Positions 23,255 to 34,200 of a stretch of DNA of 64,000 nucleotides are shown one piece after another. The position numbers were made by a program, and so were the translations under genes. The notes below the pieces were generated by a model. It was not told the DNA's origin, searched no databases, and saw only the letters and a list, made by a program, of their open reading frames with translations. Each line of letters opens with the position of its first letter. Within the stretch, counting starts at the first letter, position 1. This DNA comes from Gracilibacillus timonensis (GTDB lineage Bacteria; Bacillota; Bacilli; Bacillales; Amphibacillaceae): positions 1-64,000 of the forward strand of contig NZ_FLKH01000008.1 of the NCBI RefSeq assembly GCF_900086715.1, written 5' to 3'.

Positions 23255-24760
23255 ATGATACGAAAGCTTGGATTTGCTGCGTTAAGTGCAGGACTAATCT
23301 TCTCTAGCATTAATATTACGTCCGTTAACGCAGATGGAAACAGCCAGATGAACAATAGGGAGGAAAATGGTAAAGCAGAAAATATCATTTACATGATCCC
23401 AGACGGCTTTAACGCTGATTACGCAACCAATTATCGTTATTTCAAGGGTGAAGAGGCCGTGTGGGATCCACATTTACAAGGCATGTTTTCTACACACTCC
23501 GCTGATTCCAACATTACAGACTCCGCAGCAGCAGGAACAGCCATGTCAACGGGAGTGAAAACGAATAACGGTACCATTGGAATAGATCCAGAAGGCAATA
23601 CACAGCAGACTATTTTAGAAGCCTCAAAAGATCAAGGCATGTCAACAGGCCTTGTTGCCACGTCTACTATTACCCATGCAACCCCGGCTGCCTTTGGTGC
23701 GCATGTAGATGATCGAAACAATGAAACGGAAATTGCCAGGCAGTTAATAGATAATGAGATTGATGTGTTACTTGGCGGCGGCAAAAACAATTTCCTACCA
23801 GAATCAGAAGGTGGAAATCAGGAAGAAGCCCATGTGCTCCAGCAAGCGGAGGAACAAGGATATCAGCTGGTAGAAAATCGTAATCAATTGATGGAAGCAG
23901 ACATCGATGTAAACAATGAAAGAATGCTAGGTTTATTCGCTGATGAAGCCTTGTCCCCTGAGCTGCATCGTGACACCGAAGAAGAACCTAGTCTTGCAGA
24001 AATGACGCAAATCTCCATTGATACACTAAAAAAAGATGAAGATGGTTTTTTTCTTATGGTAGAAGGTAGCCAAATTGACTGGGCTGGCCACGATAACGAT
24101 GCTGCATGGGCGATGACGGATGTAGCAGCATTTGAAGCCGCTGTTCAAGCAGCGATCGATTTTGCTGAAAAAGACGGGAATACGCTGGTAGTTGTTGGAG
24201 GAGATCATGAAACAGGTGGAATGACGGCAGGTGCCAATGGTTCTGGAACAGCCAATCCAGAACTGCTTCAAAGTGTAACCGCAACTGGTGAGAATATAGC
24301 AGCCGAATTAAATGAAGATCGCTCCAATGCGAGTGAGGTTGTGAATCAGTATTCAGGTATGGAGTTATCAGAAGAAGAGGTTCAATCGATCCAAGAAGCA
24401 GAGGATCCTAAAATGGCCATCAATGCCGTCATCAGCTCAAAGGCTAATGTCGGATGGACAAGCACCAATCACACTGGAGTGGATTTACCCCTCTACGCAT
24501 ATGGTCCTGGAGCTGATCAATTCACTGGATTCCATGATAATACCGATTTACCAAAAATCATAGCAAAGGCTATTGGCGCCCACTTTCACGGAGACATCAG
24601 CCAAAAGCAGTCAGAAGGAACGACATATATAGTACAACCTGGAGATACCTTATTTGAAATTGGACTCACCTATAATTATTTATGGACAACCCTACAGGAG
24701 ATCAACCAATTTCCAAATCCAGATTTAATTTATCCAGGAGATGAAGTGTATGTCAGATAA
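23255..24760 (+). CDS. Secreted alkaline phosphatase with C-terminal LysM domain
   Basis: A 501-residue exported phosphomonoesterase that frees phosphate from organic esters outside the cell. It has a signal peptide (1-26, ...SVNA-DG), the catalytic Ser in TDSAAAGTAMSTG, metal ligands in MIPDGF, HATPAAFGAHVDDR, EGSQIDWAGHDND, VVGGDHETGG and TNHTGVDLPLYAYG, and a C-terminal LysM (IVQPGDTLFEI...LIYPGDEVYVR, residues 456-501) that should hold it to peptidoglycan. The RBS is aaggagg. The four-repeat Pho box upstream predicts induction by phosphate starvation. The LysM tail is not part of the common PhoA/PhoB form. Confidence 0.93.
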   Translation: MIRKLGFAALSAGLIFSSINITSVNADGNSQMNNREENGKAENIIYMIPDGFNADYATNYRYFKGEEAVWDPHLQGMFSTHSADSNITDSAAAGTAMSTGVKTNNGTIGIDPEGNTQQTILEASKDQGMSTGLVATSTITHATPAAFGAHVDDRNNETEIARQLIDNEIDVLLGGGKNNFLPESEGGNQEEAHVLQQAEEQGYQLVENRNQLMEADIDVNNERMLGLFADEALSPELHRDTEEEPSLAEMTQISIDTLKKDEDGFFLMVEGSQIDWAGHDNDAAWAMTDVAAFEAAVQAAIDFAEKDGNTLVVVGGDHETGGMTAGANGSGTANPELLQSVTATGENIAAELNEDRSNASEVVNQYSGMELSEEEVQSIQEAEDPKMAINAVISSKANVGWTSTNHTGVDLPLYAYGPGADQFTGFHDNTDLPKIIAKAIGAHFHGDISQKQSEGTTYIVQPGDTLFEIGLTYNYLWTTLQEINQFPNPDLIYPGDEVYVR

Positions 24761-24796
24761 GTTTCTAACCAAATGATAGATGACCAGATTTCATTG

Positions 24797-24844
24797 AAAA
24801 ACCCCTGTGCATGCGAATTCTACTAACATGCACAAGGGTTTTTT
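24797..24844. terminator. Bidirectional terminator after the phosphatase gene
   Basis: aaaaacccctgtgcatg pairs with catgcacaagggttttt around a 14-base loop, with one bulge. It serves the phosphatase gene and the convergent peptidase-like gene. Confidence 0.85.
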
Positions 24845-24855
24845 CTACCATTAAT

Positions 24856-25377
24856 TTACACCGCCCCTTGTAATTTCCCTTGATAAATGGCAATCAAGCC
24901 TGGTAACTGTTGAATATCCTGTGGTGTGATAAGCTCTGGCGGCTTATCAAAGGAAACAATACCAGCTTCTATCAACAGATAAGCTACAAACTGAGAACAG
25001 AAGTATGCATTGGAGCGTTGGATTGGCTTATTAAACATTAAGCCAAATAGCTCCCATAGGTTATAGTGATAAGTGTTTTCCCTGCTCCTAAAAAAGTTTA
25101 ATGTTCCTTGCAGTTTTTTAATTTGCTTGGCATTAATAGGATAAGCATAAATCGAGCAGTCTGCTTCTAGAAAGAACCTCTCTTGTATATTTTCTTTCAC
25201 GAACCCGCCCCAAAAAGGGTTACGGTGATGCTTTCTGCCAAAGCTGTATGTTTCATTTAAATTTACATCCAAGGCCACGGAAACATGATTATATTCTGCT
25301 TTCGTGTACAATCCAATAGCCTTGGTCAGTAATGTACCCGTGTTGGTAAATAGCAGATAAATGTGTTCTTGTCTCAT
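24856..25377 (-). CDS. YiiX/YebB-like NlpC/P60 superfamily hydrolase
   Basis: A 173-residue protein that looks like a circularly permuted papain-fold (NlpC/P60) enzyme. GLYTKAEYNHVSVALD (near residue 25) carries the His, and SNAYFCSQFVAYLL (near residue 122) the Cys. There is no signal peptide, so it acts in the cytoplasm. Such proteins cleave amide, acyl or thioester bonds; the substrate here is unknown. I start at ATG 25377 with aggaggt seven bases upstream, rather than the GTG one codon before. Confidence 0.75.
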   Translation of the reverse strand: MRQEHIYLLFTNTGTLLTKAIGLYTKAEYNHVSVALDVNLNETYSFGRKHHRNPFWGGFVKENIQERFFLEADCSIYAYPINAKQIKKLQGTLNFFRSRENTYHYNLWELFGLMFNKPIQRSNAYFCSQFVAYLLIEAGIVSFDKPPELITPQDIQQLPGLIAIYQGKLQGAV

Positions 25378-25407
25378 CACTTTTACCTCCTATTGATGAT
25401 TTGATCG

Positions 25408-26094
25408 TCATTCAAGTACATCCTTATGCTCTATATTTCTTATCGATACATACGAAGCAACCACACCAATGATGGTAAATGTCACAGGTACACCAATAAT
25501 GGAACCTATCGATAGGTCTTCATTACTTGCACCGAAAAAAGCTGCAATGATAATGGATGTAATAATCGTCGTTCTAACCGACTTTTTAAGCAATCCCAAA
25601 AATAGGGGAACTAAGCTGATACCGCTGGCAGAAAAATCATATAGGGTTGTATTTCTAAAATGCTCTATCACCATTTGAATCGTGATGTTCCCCTCGATAA
25701 AATGCAAGTTGTTATCTAACATCGTTAAAACAACAGTTGCAAAAATTCGTGATAGGAGTATCGAGAAAAAAGTAAAGCATATGATCATCAATAACTTGGA
25801 GCACATTAATTTTTTTCGGCTAACTGGATACGTAAACATCAAAGTGATGGTTTTGTCATTATATTCTTCAATAACTAATCTTGAAATTAATACACCTGAG
25901 AATACAATGAACACCATTCTTGTAATACTATCAACTAAGAAGAAGAAATCTGTACTGCTAGCAGTATACAACTCCCTGTCGACATATAACATGAAGAATA
26001 AAAATCCGCTAATAGCCAAGCATGCTGCTAAAGCGTTCCTTACATACCGCGCAACATTTAATTTTTTCATTTCCAAACGCATTAACTTAAACAT
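25408..26094 (-). CDS. ABC-2 type permease, orphan
   Basis: A 228-residue membrane protein with six helices and a short basic N-terminus (MFKLMRLEMKKLNVARYVRN), of the type encoded next to bacitracin- or lantibiotic-type ABC ATPases. RBS aggggtgagg precedes the ATG. No ATPase gene is left nearby: the fragment just upstream (26122-26313) is the C-terminal end of a close paralogue, and beyond it is debris of a response regulator. The transporter system has thus mostly been deleted and this copy may be non-functional. Confidence 0.75.
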   Translation of the reverse strand: MFKLMRLEMKKLNVARYVRNALAACLAISGFLFFMLYVDRELYTASSTDFFFLVDSITRMVFIVFSGVLISRLVIEEYNDKTITLMFTYPVSRKKLMCSKLLMIICFTFFSILLSRIFATVVLTMLDNNLHFIEGNITIQMVIEHFRNTTLYDFSASGISLVPLFLGLLKKSVRTTIITSIIIAAFFGASNEDLSIGSIIGVPVTFTIIGVVASYVSIRNIEHKDVLE

Positions 26095-26121
26095 TTTTCC
26101 TCACCCCTCTTCCTATTATCA

Positions 26122-26313
26122 TTAAAATACATCCTTATGTTCCATATTTCTTATCGATAAATACGTGGCAGCAGCACCAATGACGATAAATATCGATGAC
26201 CTGACAAGGAAAGAACGGATGGATAGGTCTGGCAGCTCTTCGTTACTTATACCGAAACAAATGGCAATGATAACAGAGGTGATGATTGTTGTTTTAACAG
26301 ATTTTTTGAGCAC
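26122..26313 (-). pseudogene. ABC-2 permease C-terminal fragment
   Basis: About 62 residues (LKKSVKTTIITSVIIAIC...YLSIRNMEHKDVF) match the end of the neighbouring permease (LKKSVRTTIITSIIIAAF...YVSIRNIEHKDVLE). Everything before this is missing. The left part joins out of frame to a response-regulator remnant at about 26314, which points to one deletion that removed the kinase, the ATPase and most of the first permease. Confidence 0.8.
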
Positions 26314-26317
26314 CTTT

Positions 26318-26470
26318 CCTTACCATTTTTATCAACGGAATAATTATGGATGTCCACCTTCAGGTCCTTATAATGGATAACATGGTCTTCTTGCTTCGTT
26401 TCAGAATAATTTGCAGTACATCTTAATACCGCTTTCACCTGGCTACTATTTTTATACGTATTCTCTAAAT
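26318..26470 (-). pseudogene. OmpR-family response regulator fragment
   Basis: The minus strand reads SSQVKAVLRCTANYSETKQ and then HYKDLKVDIHNYSVDKNGKE, the linker and first strands of an OmpR-type winged-helix domain. Receiver and recognition helix are both missing. It runs into the permease fragment in another frame. Confidence 0.7.
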
Positions 26471-26727
26471 TTTAACACATTATTTTTGGATGAAAAGAAA
26501 GACTCTTTAGGTATGGAGATTTATTATTATTCATTTAGCAGGATGAAAAGTATAAGAAATGAAAAGAAATTTTAGATGAGCAGTTACGGGTAACGTTAGC
26601 AGAATTCAATGGAAAGAAATAGCTATCTTTACGGATAAAGCAGACAATCGAAATCAGAAACTTCTTTACTCTAAATAGTAATGGAGTTTTTTTATTTAAA
26701 ATAATTGTTTGGAAATATAGAAAATAA

Positions 26728-26818
26728 ATAACCGAAGCGATGAATGAAGCACTTCAACATTTAGATGCGGAATATATTGATCTCTTCTATTTGCATCGTA
26801 TTAATCCAAAGGTCGCTG
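26728..26818 (+). pseudogene. Aldo-keto reductase fragment
   Basis: About 30 codons read ITEAMNEALQHLDAEYIDLF then YLHRINPKV, the barrel segment of aldo-keto reductases of the YghZ/AKR type. There is no gene around it. It is not a copy of the intact AKR at 27155, whose matching part reads [12 protein letters not shown]. Confidence 0.7.
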
Positions 26819-26907
26819 TTGCAAAAGTGGCTTTTTCATTTAATATTTGCTTCGTGCAATTTGTTGTTGTATCTTCTTTTCTTTCATACTGTATTTTTAT
26901 TATTATT

Positions 26908-27065
26908 CTGTCAATACCCCTAATCACTGTTTCATCTTTTATCGTTAAACGTTGATGAGCGTTTCTTGCATAAAGTACTAGAGAATTATTGGTATCCTGT
27001 AACAAATTATCACGTAACTGGCCTGCCACTTGTCCGGCAGCTCCTAGAATTAATACTTTCATCAT
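26908..27065 (-). pseudogene. N-terminal fragment of an NAD(P)-binding oxidoreductase
   Basis: MMKVLILGAAGQVAGQLRDN and the next 30 residues (NNSLVLYARNAHQRL) are the Rossmann start of an NmrA/YwnB-like protein. The GxxGxxG-type motif is present. After about 52 residues the similarity stops and the frame runs into unrelated sequence. Confidence 0.7.
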
Positions 27066-27101
27066 TTTTCCACCTTTCTGTTCTGATTCGCTAACAAGTT
27101 A

Positions 27102-27134
27102 AATCATACTTTCCGCTTAGCAGAAAGTATGATT
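27102..27134. repeat. Perfect 12-bp inverted repeat
   Basis: aatcatactttc (27102-27113) and gaaagtatgatt (27123-27134) are exact complements with a 9-base loop. It lies just after the AKR stop and before a truncated gene's start. It may be the AKR terminator, though no long T-tract follows. Confidence 0.5.
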
Positions 27135-27154
27135 AGTTGACCTGTTATAATCGT

Positions 27155-28072
<918 letters not shown>

Positions 28073-28106
28073 TCATATTTATTATGAACCATAGGAGAAG
28101 CTAAAC

Positions 28107-28146
28107 GGTAGCCTATTCATGTTATATGATTGCCTAATCCTCTTAT
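28107..28146 (+). promoter_or_regulatory. 40-bp element with 21-bp direct repeat, copy 1
   Basis: GGTAGCCTATT, 8 variable bases, ATGATTGCCTAAT, one base, CTCTTAT. The half sites TAGCCTATT and TTGCCTAAT start 21 bp apart, the spacing of AraC-family half sites. It is identical in 31 of the 40 positions, all outside the 8-base spacer and the single variable base, to copy 2 at 29754-29793. Confidence 0.65.
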
Positions 28147-28312
28147 GTTCAAGAAGATGCTACATTACAAGAAAGACAACAGCTTTTAATGGATGAACGA
28201 GATAAACTACGCGATCGAAAAAAAAGAAATAGACGCTACCTTGATCAAACTGGATAATAAAGTCGATCATTATAACAGTCTTATTTCTCAATATAAAGAT
28301 ACAATTAGTTGA
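28143..28312 (+). pseudogene. MerR-family regulator C-terminal remnant, frameshifted
   Basis: Plus-strand codons read QERQQLLMDERDKLRDRKK and, after a one-base shift in a run of eight A, EIDATLIKLDNKVDHYNSLI. This is the coiled-coil effector end of a MerR regulator of the type found beside aldo-keto reductases. The DNA-binding domain is missing. Removing one A restores a single frame. Confidence 0.65.
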
Positions 28313-28483
28313 ATCAATCGGGTTGTACTGGCTGTTTGATCTCCTTAGAATCTCACAGCCAGCTATCCTGTGACCAATTAGTATGTACAAAGCAATGTTT
28401 TTAAGCGGCAAATTCAGTAACTAATAGCTGCCTGATTGGTTGATGAACACGTTTCTTCCTCCAAGTTTTGAGCTGAATTACCG

Positions 28484-29689
28484 TTACGGTCCTTCTCTTT
28501 CCGTCATTTGCCTCGGCCGCTTCACCAAAAGAAGGAAACAGGAGAGAAGGACAACACTCACACATACCCAGTTCAAGTAACGAAACCCTGCCACTTCTGC
28601 TCCAAATCCACCCAACAGATTACCGCCTAATCTCCCAAGCGTACTGGCATTGGCATAGAGTGTTGCCGCAACTCCAGGAGAATCAGGAAGGAAATCGGCA
28701 AAATAACTTAACCCATTTCCCATCACAACGGCAACAAACGTGGCTTGGAGAACTTGGGCGGCAATCAACTGCCAGGAAGCTGTCGCCATTCCCAAGACAG
28801 AGAAATAAAGCATCGAAACTACACAACCGATAAGTACAATATGATGATTAGCTATTTTTTTGCCTAATGCTCCAAAGGTTAACATAATAGGAATTTCCAG
28901 TCCCGCACATAAACCAACCATCAGACCTACATCGGCATGACTTCCATTTAATTCATGTATCACAAATAATGGTGTATTCATTCCATTAACCGCATTTACG
29001 GAAAAAAGCAAGATAAAAGCTAAGAATGGTAGAAATAATCGCTTCGTTTCTGTTGAAAATAAAGTTGGCCGTTTAGTCTCGGGTTTTCGTATCATTGTCA
29101 TTTTACGTTTTGGCAAAAAAATAAAAACGAGTAAAGCAAGGAGGACAAAAATAGTGGATGTACCCAGAAAAAGGCCTTTATAATCAAAGGCTGCCAACAA
29201 CAAAGTTCCAAACAATGGTCCAATTAAAAATCCTAATGAGAATAAGGAACGCAAGGTGGATTTGGCGAACGTCTTATCATCTGAGTTACTTTCACTGGCG
29301 GATTCGTGGGCATAAGCAAACATTTGCGGCATCGCTGCAGCACCCAGTCCATTAAAGAAACTAACGGAAAGTAGCAATCCTAAAAACGATTCAAACACCA
29401 AATAGGACGCATAACCGCAAGCAGAAGAAAGCATTGCCGCCAAAATAAGCCACTTGCGATCCATCCCATTATCGGAATAATTGGCAATCATCGTATTAGC
29501 AATTACTCCAGATAGAGAACTGATCGCCATAAATATCCCAAATGTCCCCGTGCTCATACCGATGACACCTGTACCATATAAGGAAAGATACGGCATCGTA
29601 ATCGAAACGCTTGTGCCTACTAATAACATACAGATAATAAAAAGGCCAAAATGTTTAATTTGAAATAACTCTTTGAATCGGCTTAGCAA
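28484..29689 (-). CDS. MFS sugar efflux-type transporter
   Basis: A 12-helix major facilitator protein of about 401 residues in the SetA/SetB-like sugar efflux group. TMPYLSLYGTGVIGMS in helix 1, the loop ANYSDNGMDRKW between helices 2 and 3, and GFLIGPLFGTLL in helix 5 fit. The start is probably TTG 29689 (gggga nine bases upstream); GTG 29698 is too near the RBS. The substrate is not known. It is divergent from the AraC regulator gene with an AraC-type element in between, so it is a likely target. Confidence 0.82.
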   Translation of the reverse strand: MLSRFKELFQIKHFGLFIICMLLVGTSVSITMPYLSLYGTGVIGMSTGTFGIFMAISSLSGVIANTMIANYSDNGMDRKWLILAAMLSSACGYASYLVFESFLGLLLSVSFFNGLGAAAMPQMFAYAHESASESNSDDKTFAKSTLRSLFSLGFLIGPLFGTLLLAAFDYKGLFLGTSTIFVLLALLVFIFLPKRKMTMIRKPETKRPTLFSTETKRLFLPFLAFILLFSVNAVNGMNTPLFVIHELNGSHADVGLMVGLCAGLEIPIMLTFGALGKKIANHHIVLIGCVVSMLYFSVLGMATASWQLIAAQVLQATFVAVVMGNGLSYFADFLPDSPGVAATLYANASTLGRLGGNLLGGFGAEVAGFRYLNWVCVSVVLLSCFLLLVKRPRQMTEREGP

Positions 29690-29753
29690 TACTTCCACTC
29701 CCCTACATACATCTATTTTCTCTTTTTATTATGCAACAAAAAAGAAAGGAAAT

Positions 29754-29793
29754 GGTAGCCTATTTCCGCTAAATGATTGCCTAATACTCTTAT
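29754..29793 (+). promoter_or_regulatory. 40-bp element with 21-bp direct repeat, copy 2
   Basis: The same layout as copy 1 at 28107: GGTAGCCTATT and ATGATTGCCTAAT separated by 8 variable bases, then CTCTTAT. It lies between the divergent MFS and AraC genes, 55 bp before the AraC start. Confidence 0.65.
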
Positions 29794-29847
29794 ATGGGTT
29801 ATATTGTAGGAATAACCATAACCAATAACGCAAGGAGGAATTTTCTA

Positions 29848-30744
29848 ATGTCTGAACAAATCAGTGGACAGCAGAAAGAAATCGCCCAACTCATTGAACG
29901 TCATTCCACACAAGATGGAACACATACAACAGCAGTACCCAATCTATTCTTCTCTCGCACTCCTACCACAATCGGCCCAAATTATGGAACTTATAGTACC
30001 TCTTTATGCTTTATCGCTCAAGGTATGAAAGAAGTATTTCTAGCCAAAGAACACTATACCTATGGCCCGAGCGATTATCTAATTTCTTCTGTTGATTTAC
30101 CGGCCAGCGTCAGCGTCACCAAGGCTTCACCAGATCAGCCTTACTTAGCTATCAAACTAATATTTACACCAAAGGATATTTTAGAAGTATTACGTGAATA
30201 TCAAATGAACCCTGCTAGAAAACAAAAAGCAAGGCGAGGGATGTATGTCAACAGAATAGAAGCACCATTATTAGATGCTATCAATCGGCTGGTTCACTTG
30301 TTAAATACTCCAGAAGATATCCCAATTCTTGCACCATTAATTACAAAAGAAATTATCTATCGAGTGTTGCGAGGAGAACATGGAGAAGCTCTGAAGCAAA
30401 TTGCCATTGAAGGAAGCTCCACTCACCAAATTAACCATGTCATCAAACATATTATGCAACATTATACCGATGCTTTTAAAATCGAAGAACTTGCAGAAAT
30501 GGCCAATATGAGTGTGTCTTCTTTTCATCGTACATTTAAAGCAATAACTGCTATGAGTCCTATTCAATATCAAAAACAACTTCGGCTACAAGAAGCTCGA
30601 AATTTATTATTATCTGAGTCTGGGGATGCGGCAGATGTTGCCTTTCGAGTAGGTTACGAGAGCCCCACTCAGTTTAGTCGGGAATATGTCCGTATGTTTG
30701 GATTCCCGCCAAAAGAAGACGTGCGGCGCTTGAAGATAACATAA
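29848..30744 (+). CDS. AraC-family transcriptional regulator (YqhC-like)
   Basis: A 298-residue regulator. The N-terminal AraC_N cupin-like domain (LFFSRTPTTIGPNYGTY, EHYTYGPSDYLISSVDLP) is followed by two helix-turn-helix motifs in the last 100 residues (KIEELAEMANMSVSSFHRTFK and AADVAFRVGYESPTQFSREY). ATG 29848 has aaggagg upstream. In E. coli the related YqhC activates an aldehyde reductase gene in response to aldehydes. Here an aldo-keto reductase is 2 kb away and carries the same putative operator, which supports a similar aldehyde response (inference). Confidence 0.9.
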   Translation: MSEQISGQQKEIAQLIERHSTQDGTHTTAVPNLFFSRTPTTIGPNYGTYSTSLCFIAQGMKEVFLAKEHYTYGPSDYLISSVDLPASVSVTKASPDQPYLAIKLIFTPKDILEVLREYQMNPARKQKARRGMYVNRIEAPLLDAINRLVHLLNTPEDIPILAPLITKEIIYRVLRGEHGEALKQIAIEGSSTHQINHVIKHIMQHYTDAFKIEELAEMANMSVSSFHRTFKAITAMSPIQYQKQLRLQEARNLLLSESGDAADVAFRVGYESPTQFSREYVRMFGFPPKEDVRRLKIT

Positions 30745-30835
30745 AGGTAGAAGAGACTATTGGTCACAGTGTAGCAGATACATGACCTGCCACTGCAGTA
30801 ACAATCTCTCCTGTAGCTTTCTGGTATCCCTTGGA

Positions 30836-31102
30836 TTAATCCGCCTCTTTCCCTTTACCTTTCGAATGAGTGGGATGTGCTCCTGGATATTTCCGTTTAT
30901 CTCCTGCATGTAATTCTCGGTTTTCATAGGTGAAAGCGCTCGTTACATGCTGACCTTCTTCCCAATTATCACTCTTCCCTAAAGAACCTTCCAGTGCTGA
31001 TCCATAAGGTCCTTCTGGAAGCTCCTCCGAAGTCAAATCCTCTTTCTGTGATTGCACATTCTTAAAATCTTCATATTGATCTTTTTTTGGTTTATCTTTC
31101 AT
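30836..31102 (-). CDS. Small hydrophilic protein, unknown
   Basis: An 88-residue, highly charged cytosolic protein with no hydrophobic core at its start (MKDKPKKDQYEDFKNVQ). The middle is ELPEGPYGSALEGSLGKS and the ending, AGDKRKYPGAHPTHSKGK, looks conserved. The ATG at 31102 has ggatagggtg upstream. A similar small protein is common in Bacillaceae, but I cannot give a function; its composition suggests a disordered or stress-related protein. Confidence 0.6.
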   Translation of the reverse strand: MKDKPKKDQYEDFKNVQSQKEDLTSEELPEGPYGSALEGSLGKSDNWEEGQHVTSAFTYENRELHAGDKRKYPGAHPTHSKGKGKEAD

Positions 31103-31217
31103 TTTCACCCTATCCTTTCCTTTATCAATGATTATTTGACTGACTGTTTCCTTATTTATTTTCAACAAGCCTATTTTCTTTATGCATATTTTCAAAAAAA
31201 AATTGAGCTTATTCAGA

Positions 31218-31250
31218 TAAAAAGAGCTCCAGCCATAACTGAAGCTCTTT
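31218..31250 (-). terminator. Terminator of the giant surface protein gene
   Basis: On the minus strand aaagagct-t-cag pairs with ctg-g-agctcttt, then tttatc. It lies nine bases after the stop. Confidence 0.8.
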
Positions 31251-31258
31251 CACGTATC

Positions 31259-34200
31259 TTATCCATCCAACGATCGTTGTCTTCTATAAAACCTTATAAA
31301 CCAAATACACACACCGATTATGATAAGTAATAAACCAATCGATAAATAATTAAACATATTCGTAGCTGTGTTCGGCATAAACCATTTAGAATCAGCATTT
31401 GATCCTTTACCTTCACTATCAGATGTTTTGTCTGTATCAGATTGATCACCCATCACTGGAGTAGATTCCTCGTGTTCATCTATCTCCTCAAATGCTGCGA
31501 ATATACTCAGATGGTGTACGGGAGCAGTTACTTGATTATTGGCGAATTCACTTCCGTTAACTAGTTCCCATTCTTTCACATCCTCATTGGAATAATATAA
31601 ATGAAGATGTTCAGGGATGGTAACCTTGTCAGTGAAGACGTCTAACGTGAAAGTAATTGGTTCTGCAAATTGATTAATCTGTGTATCATCTTGCGTCACG
31701 GTAATGTCATATACGTTACTCAACGCATCTTCGATTTGTTTCAAGCGTTCCACCTTAATGATAACATCGCCTGACTCATTAAATGCAGACGCTGGGATAT
31801 CCAGTGATAGATCACCTTTTTGAATCGTTAGCATGATATTCTTTTCTTTTATTAGATCAACTTGTTCCTCCATTAATTTCAGTTCAACGATGGTTAGGTC
31901 TGCATAGGCATTCAGATCAACGATGATATTACCATCACTGATTATTTCATGGAATACATTATCATCAAGTATAGCTTGGTTATTTTGTACTTCAGGTAAA
32001 ATGGTTTGCTTTTTATTGTTAGGCAGTGCCTCATTCGGATCTTCATCAGGGTTCTTGTTATTTTCATCAGCACCAGAATCACCGTCATTTACACCACCAG
32101 TGTCTTCTCCATTTTCATCATCAGGGTTTTCACCTGGCTCTTCTGGATTAGGAACCTCTGGTACTTCTGGTTCTGGCGGTTCAATGATTTCTCCATCAAT
32201 GGTTTGGAAGCTCCAAATATCTGAACGAACCTTACCACCGAAGTCATCTGTTACGATAACATACCAGAAATATTCACTATTTGGGGCTAAGTTTTCCCAG
32301 ACGGCTGTGGCTGTTGCCCCGCTGTCGACTTGCTCAACGGAATCAATCAAATGATCAGTATACACATTTACCTCGACATAGTCTGTGGCGACTTTTTTCA
32401 ACTGAGGTTCTAAATCCCAGTCCAGATTAAACGCATCTTTCTCTGGATGTTCTTCTGGATCATAGTAATTGTATTCATCCATATAAGGAGAATAGGTCTG
32501 AACCTCCATTTGATTGGTCTCCATGTTGAAGTTTAACAGCCGCATATATCCTTGGCCGCCTTCTGGACCACCTTGATAGTCAGCGAGCAATTGATAAACC
32601 GTGCGCTCCGCAACACCATCGCCATCATCATCTATTTCATCGATTAATTTCTGGCTATTATGATAATGGCCAGAGAGAACAGCTTGCACATTCTCGTTTG
32701 GTACCACCACTTTCTCAAAAAGCTCATCTCCGATCGGACCTCTTGTACCACTGGCTAGCAAATATTCATGAAAGCCCAGAATCGCTTTATGGTTTGGATG
32801 CTCTTCTAATACATTATTCAGCCAATCAATACCAGCCTGATCGACTCCCCATCCCATATAAGCAATAATAAAGTCATTCCCATTCACCGAAATAAGATCA
32901 TAGTGTCCCCGATTATTCTCATAAGACCCGGCAAAATAAGGTCGATCTGCAAACCGATGATCGCCAAAGTACGTATAATAATTTGTATAATTATTATCCT
33001 TTTGATCGACGTCATGATTTCCAGCTAGAACACCATATGGTATGTTGGCATCATCAAGAACTTTCATTGACTTATCTCCAACTTCCCATTGATCAAAATC
33101 ATCCCAAATATTAACGATATCTCCGGTATGGATGACATACTCAAGATTCAGTTCTTCTTGATTGGCTGCTATCCAATCCACTTGTTCTTGATAAATATTT
33201 GGATAGCTCTCCGCGTAGTACTGGGTATCCGACATCCATACAAAAGTGAAATCTTCTCCAGGATTCGCTATTTGGTCTTGAACAATGACACTTACCTTAC
33301 CATCTTGTAAGTATGCCTCACCCGTCACCGAACCAATCAGTTCAAAGGCCTTTTCACCAGCAATGACCGATGTAAGCTCATCCCAGCCATTGGTAGTATG
33401 GTTCCAAGCATACATCGTTACCTTTCGACCTTCTAATGATGAGCCATTCCATACCATCTCGATTTCATCATCAGGCTGAACATTTTCATCAACGGTCACG
33501 TCAAAGCGATGATAGGGAAACTCCGTTGTTGATTCCGTTACCACTTCTTTGCCGTTCAAATCGGTGAGATGTGTCCGTTCCCCTTCTGTAAAATGTGTTT
33601 CTCCTTCTGGTGAAAATTCTCCCGGTGGCTCTGTACTCACACTATTTTGCGAAATGGTGAGATTTTCTGTGTCCTCTGACGTGTACTGATACGATTGATA
33701 AAAATCAACTTTCATCTTGTCACCAGTTGGATCATTTACCTTCACTGATAAATCTGCTTCTACTGCATCCGGCTGGCTCTCCATCCAATCTGGAAGCCAA
33801 GGATGTTCCTCTGCGACAAGGAATGTTACGGTCTCTGTTCCGGTATTTCCTGCTGCATCTGTCGCCGTATAGATGACTTCATGTTCACCTGGTGAAAGCT
33901 GTGCAGACGATGTTTCATAAGGGAGTGTGATATTGCCTCCATCTAATGTTGCCGTCATTACTTCCACATCACTGGCGTCTTCCGTTCCTGCATGGATGGT
34001 AAAGTCACCCTTAAACTCTTTTCCTTCTTCTATACTTGGCTTGATGACTGGTGCCGTATTATCCACTATCACATTTGCTGTTGTGTCGTCATCACCTAAT
34101 GCTGCCTTTATTTCATGTGTCCCATCTGCAACGGTGGTTGTGTCAAATAAATAGGCAAGGGAAGCAAATTTATCTTGGTCCAGCGTAAAATGGAAATCGT

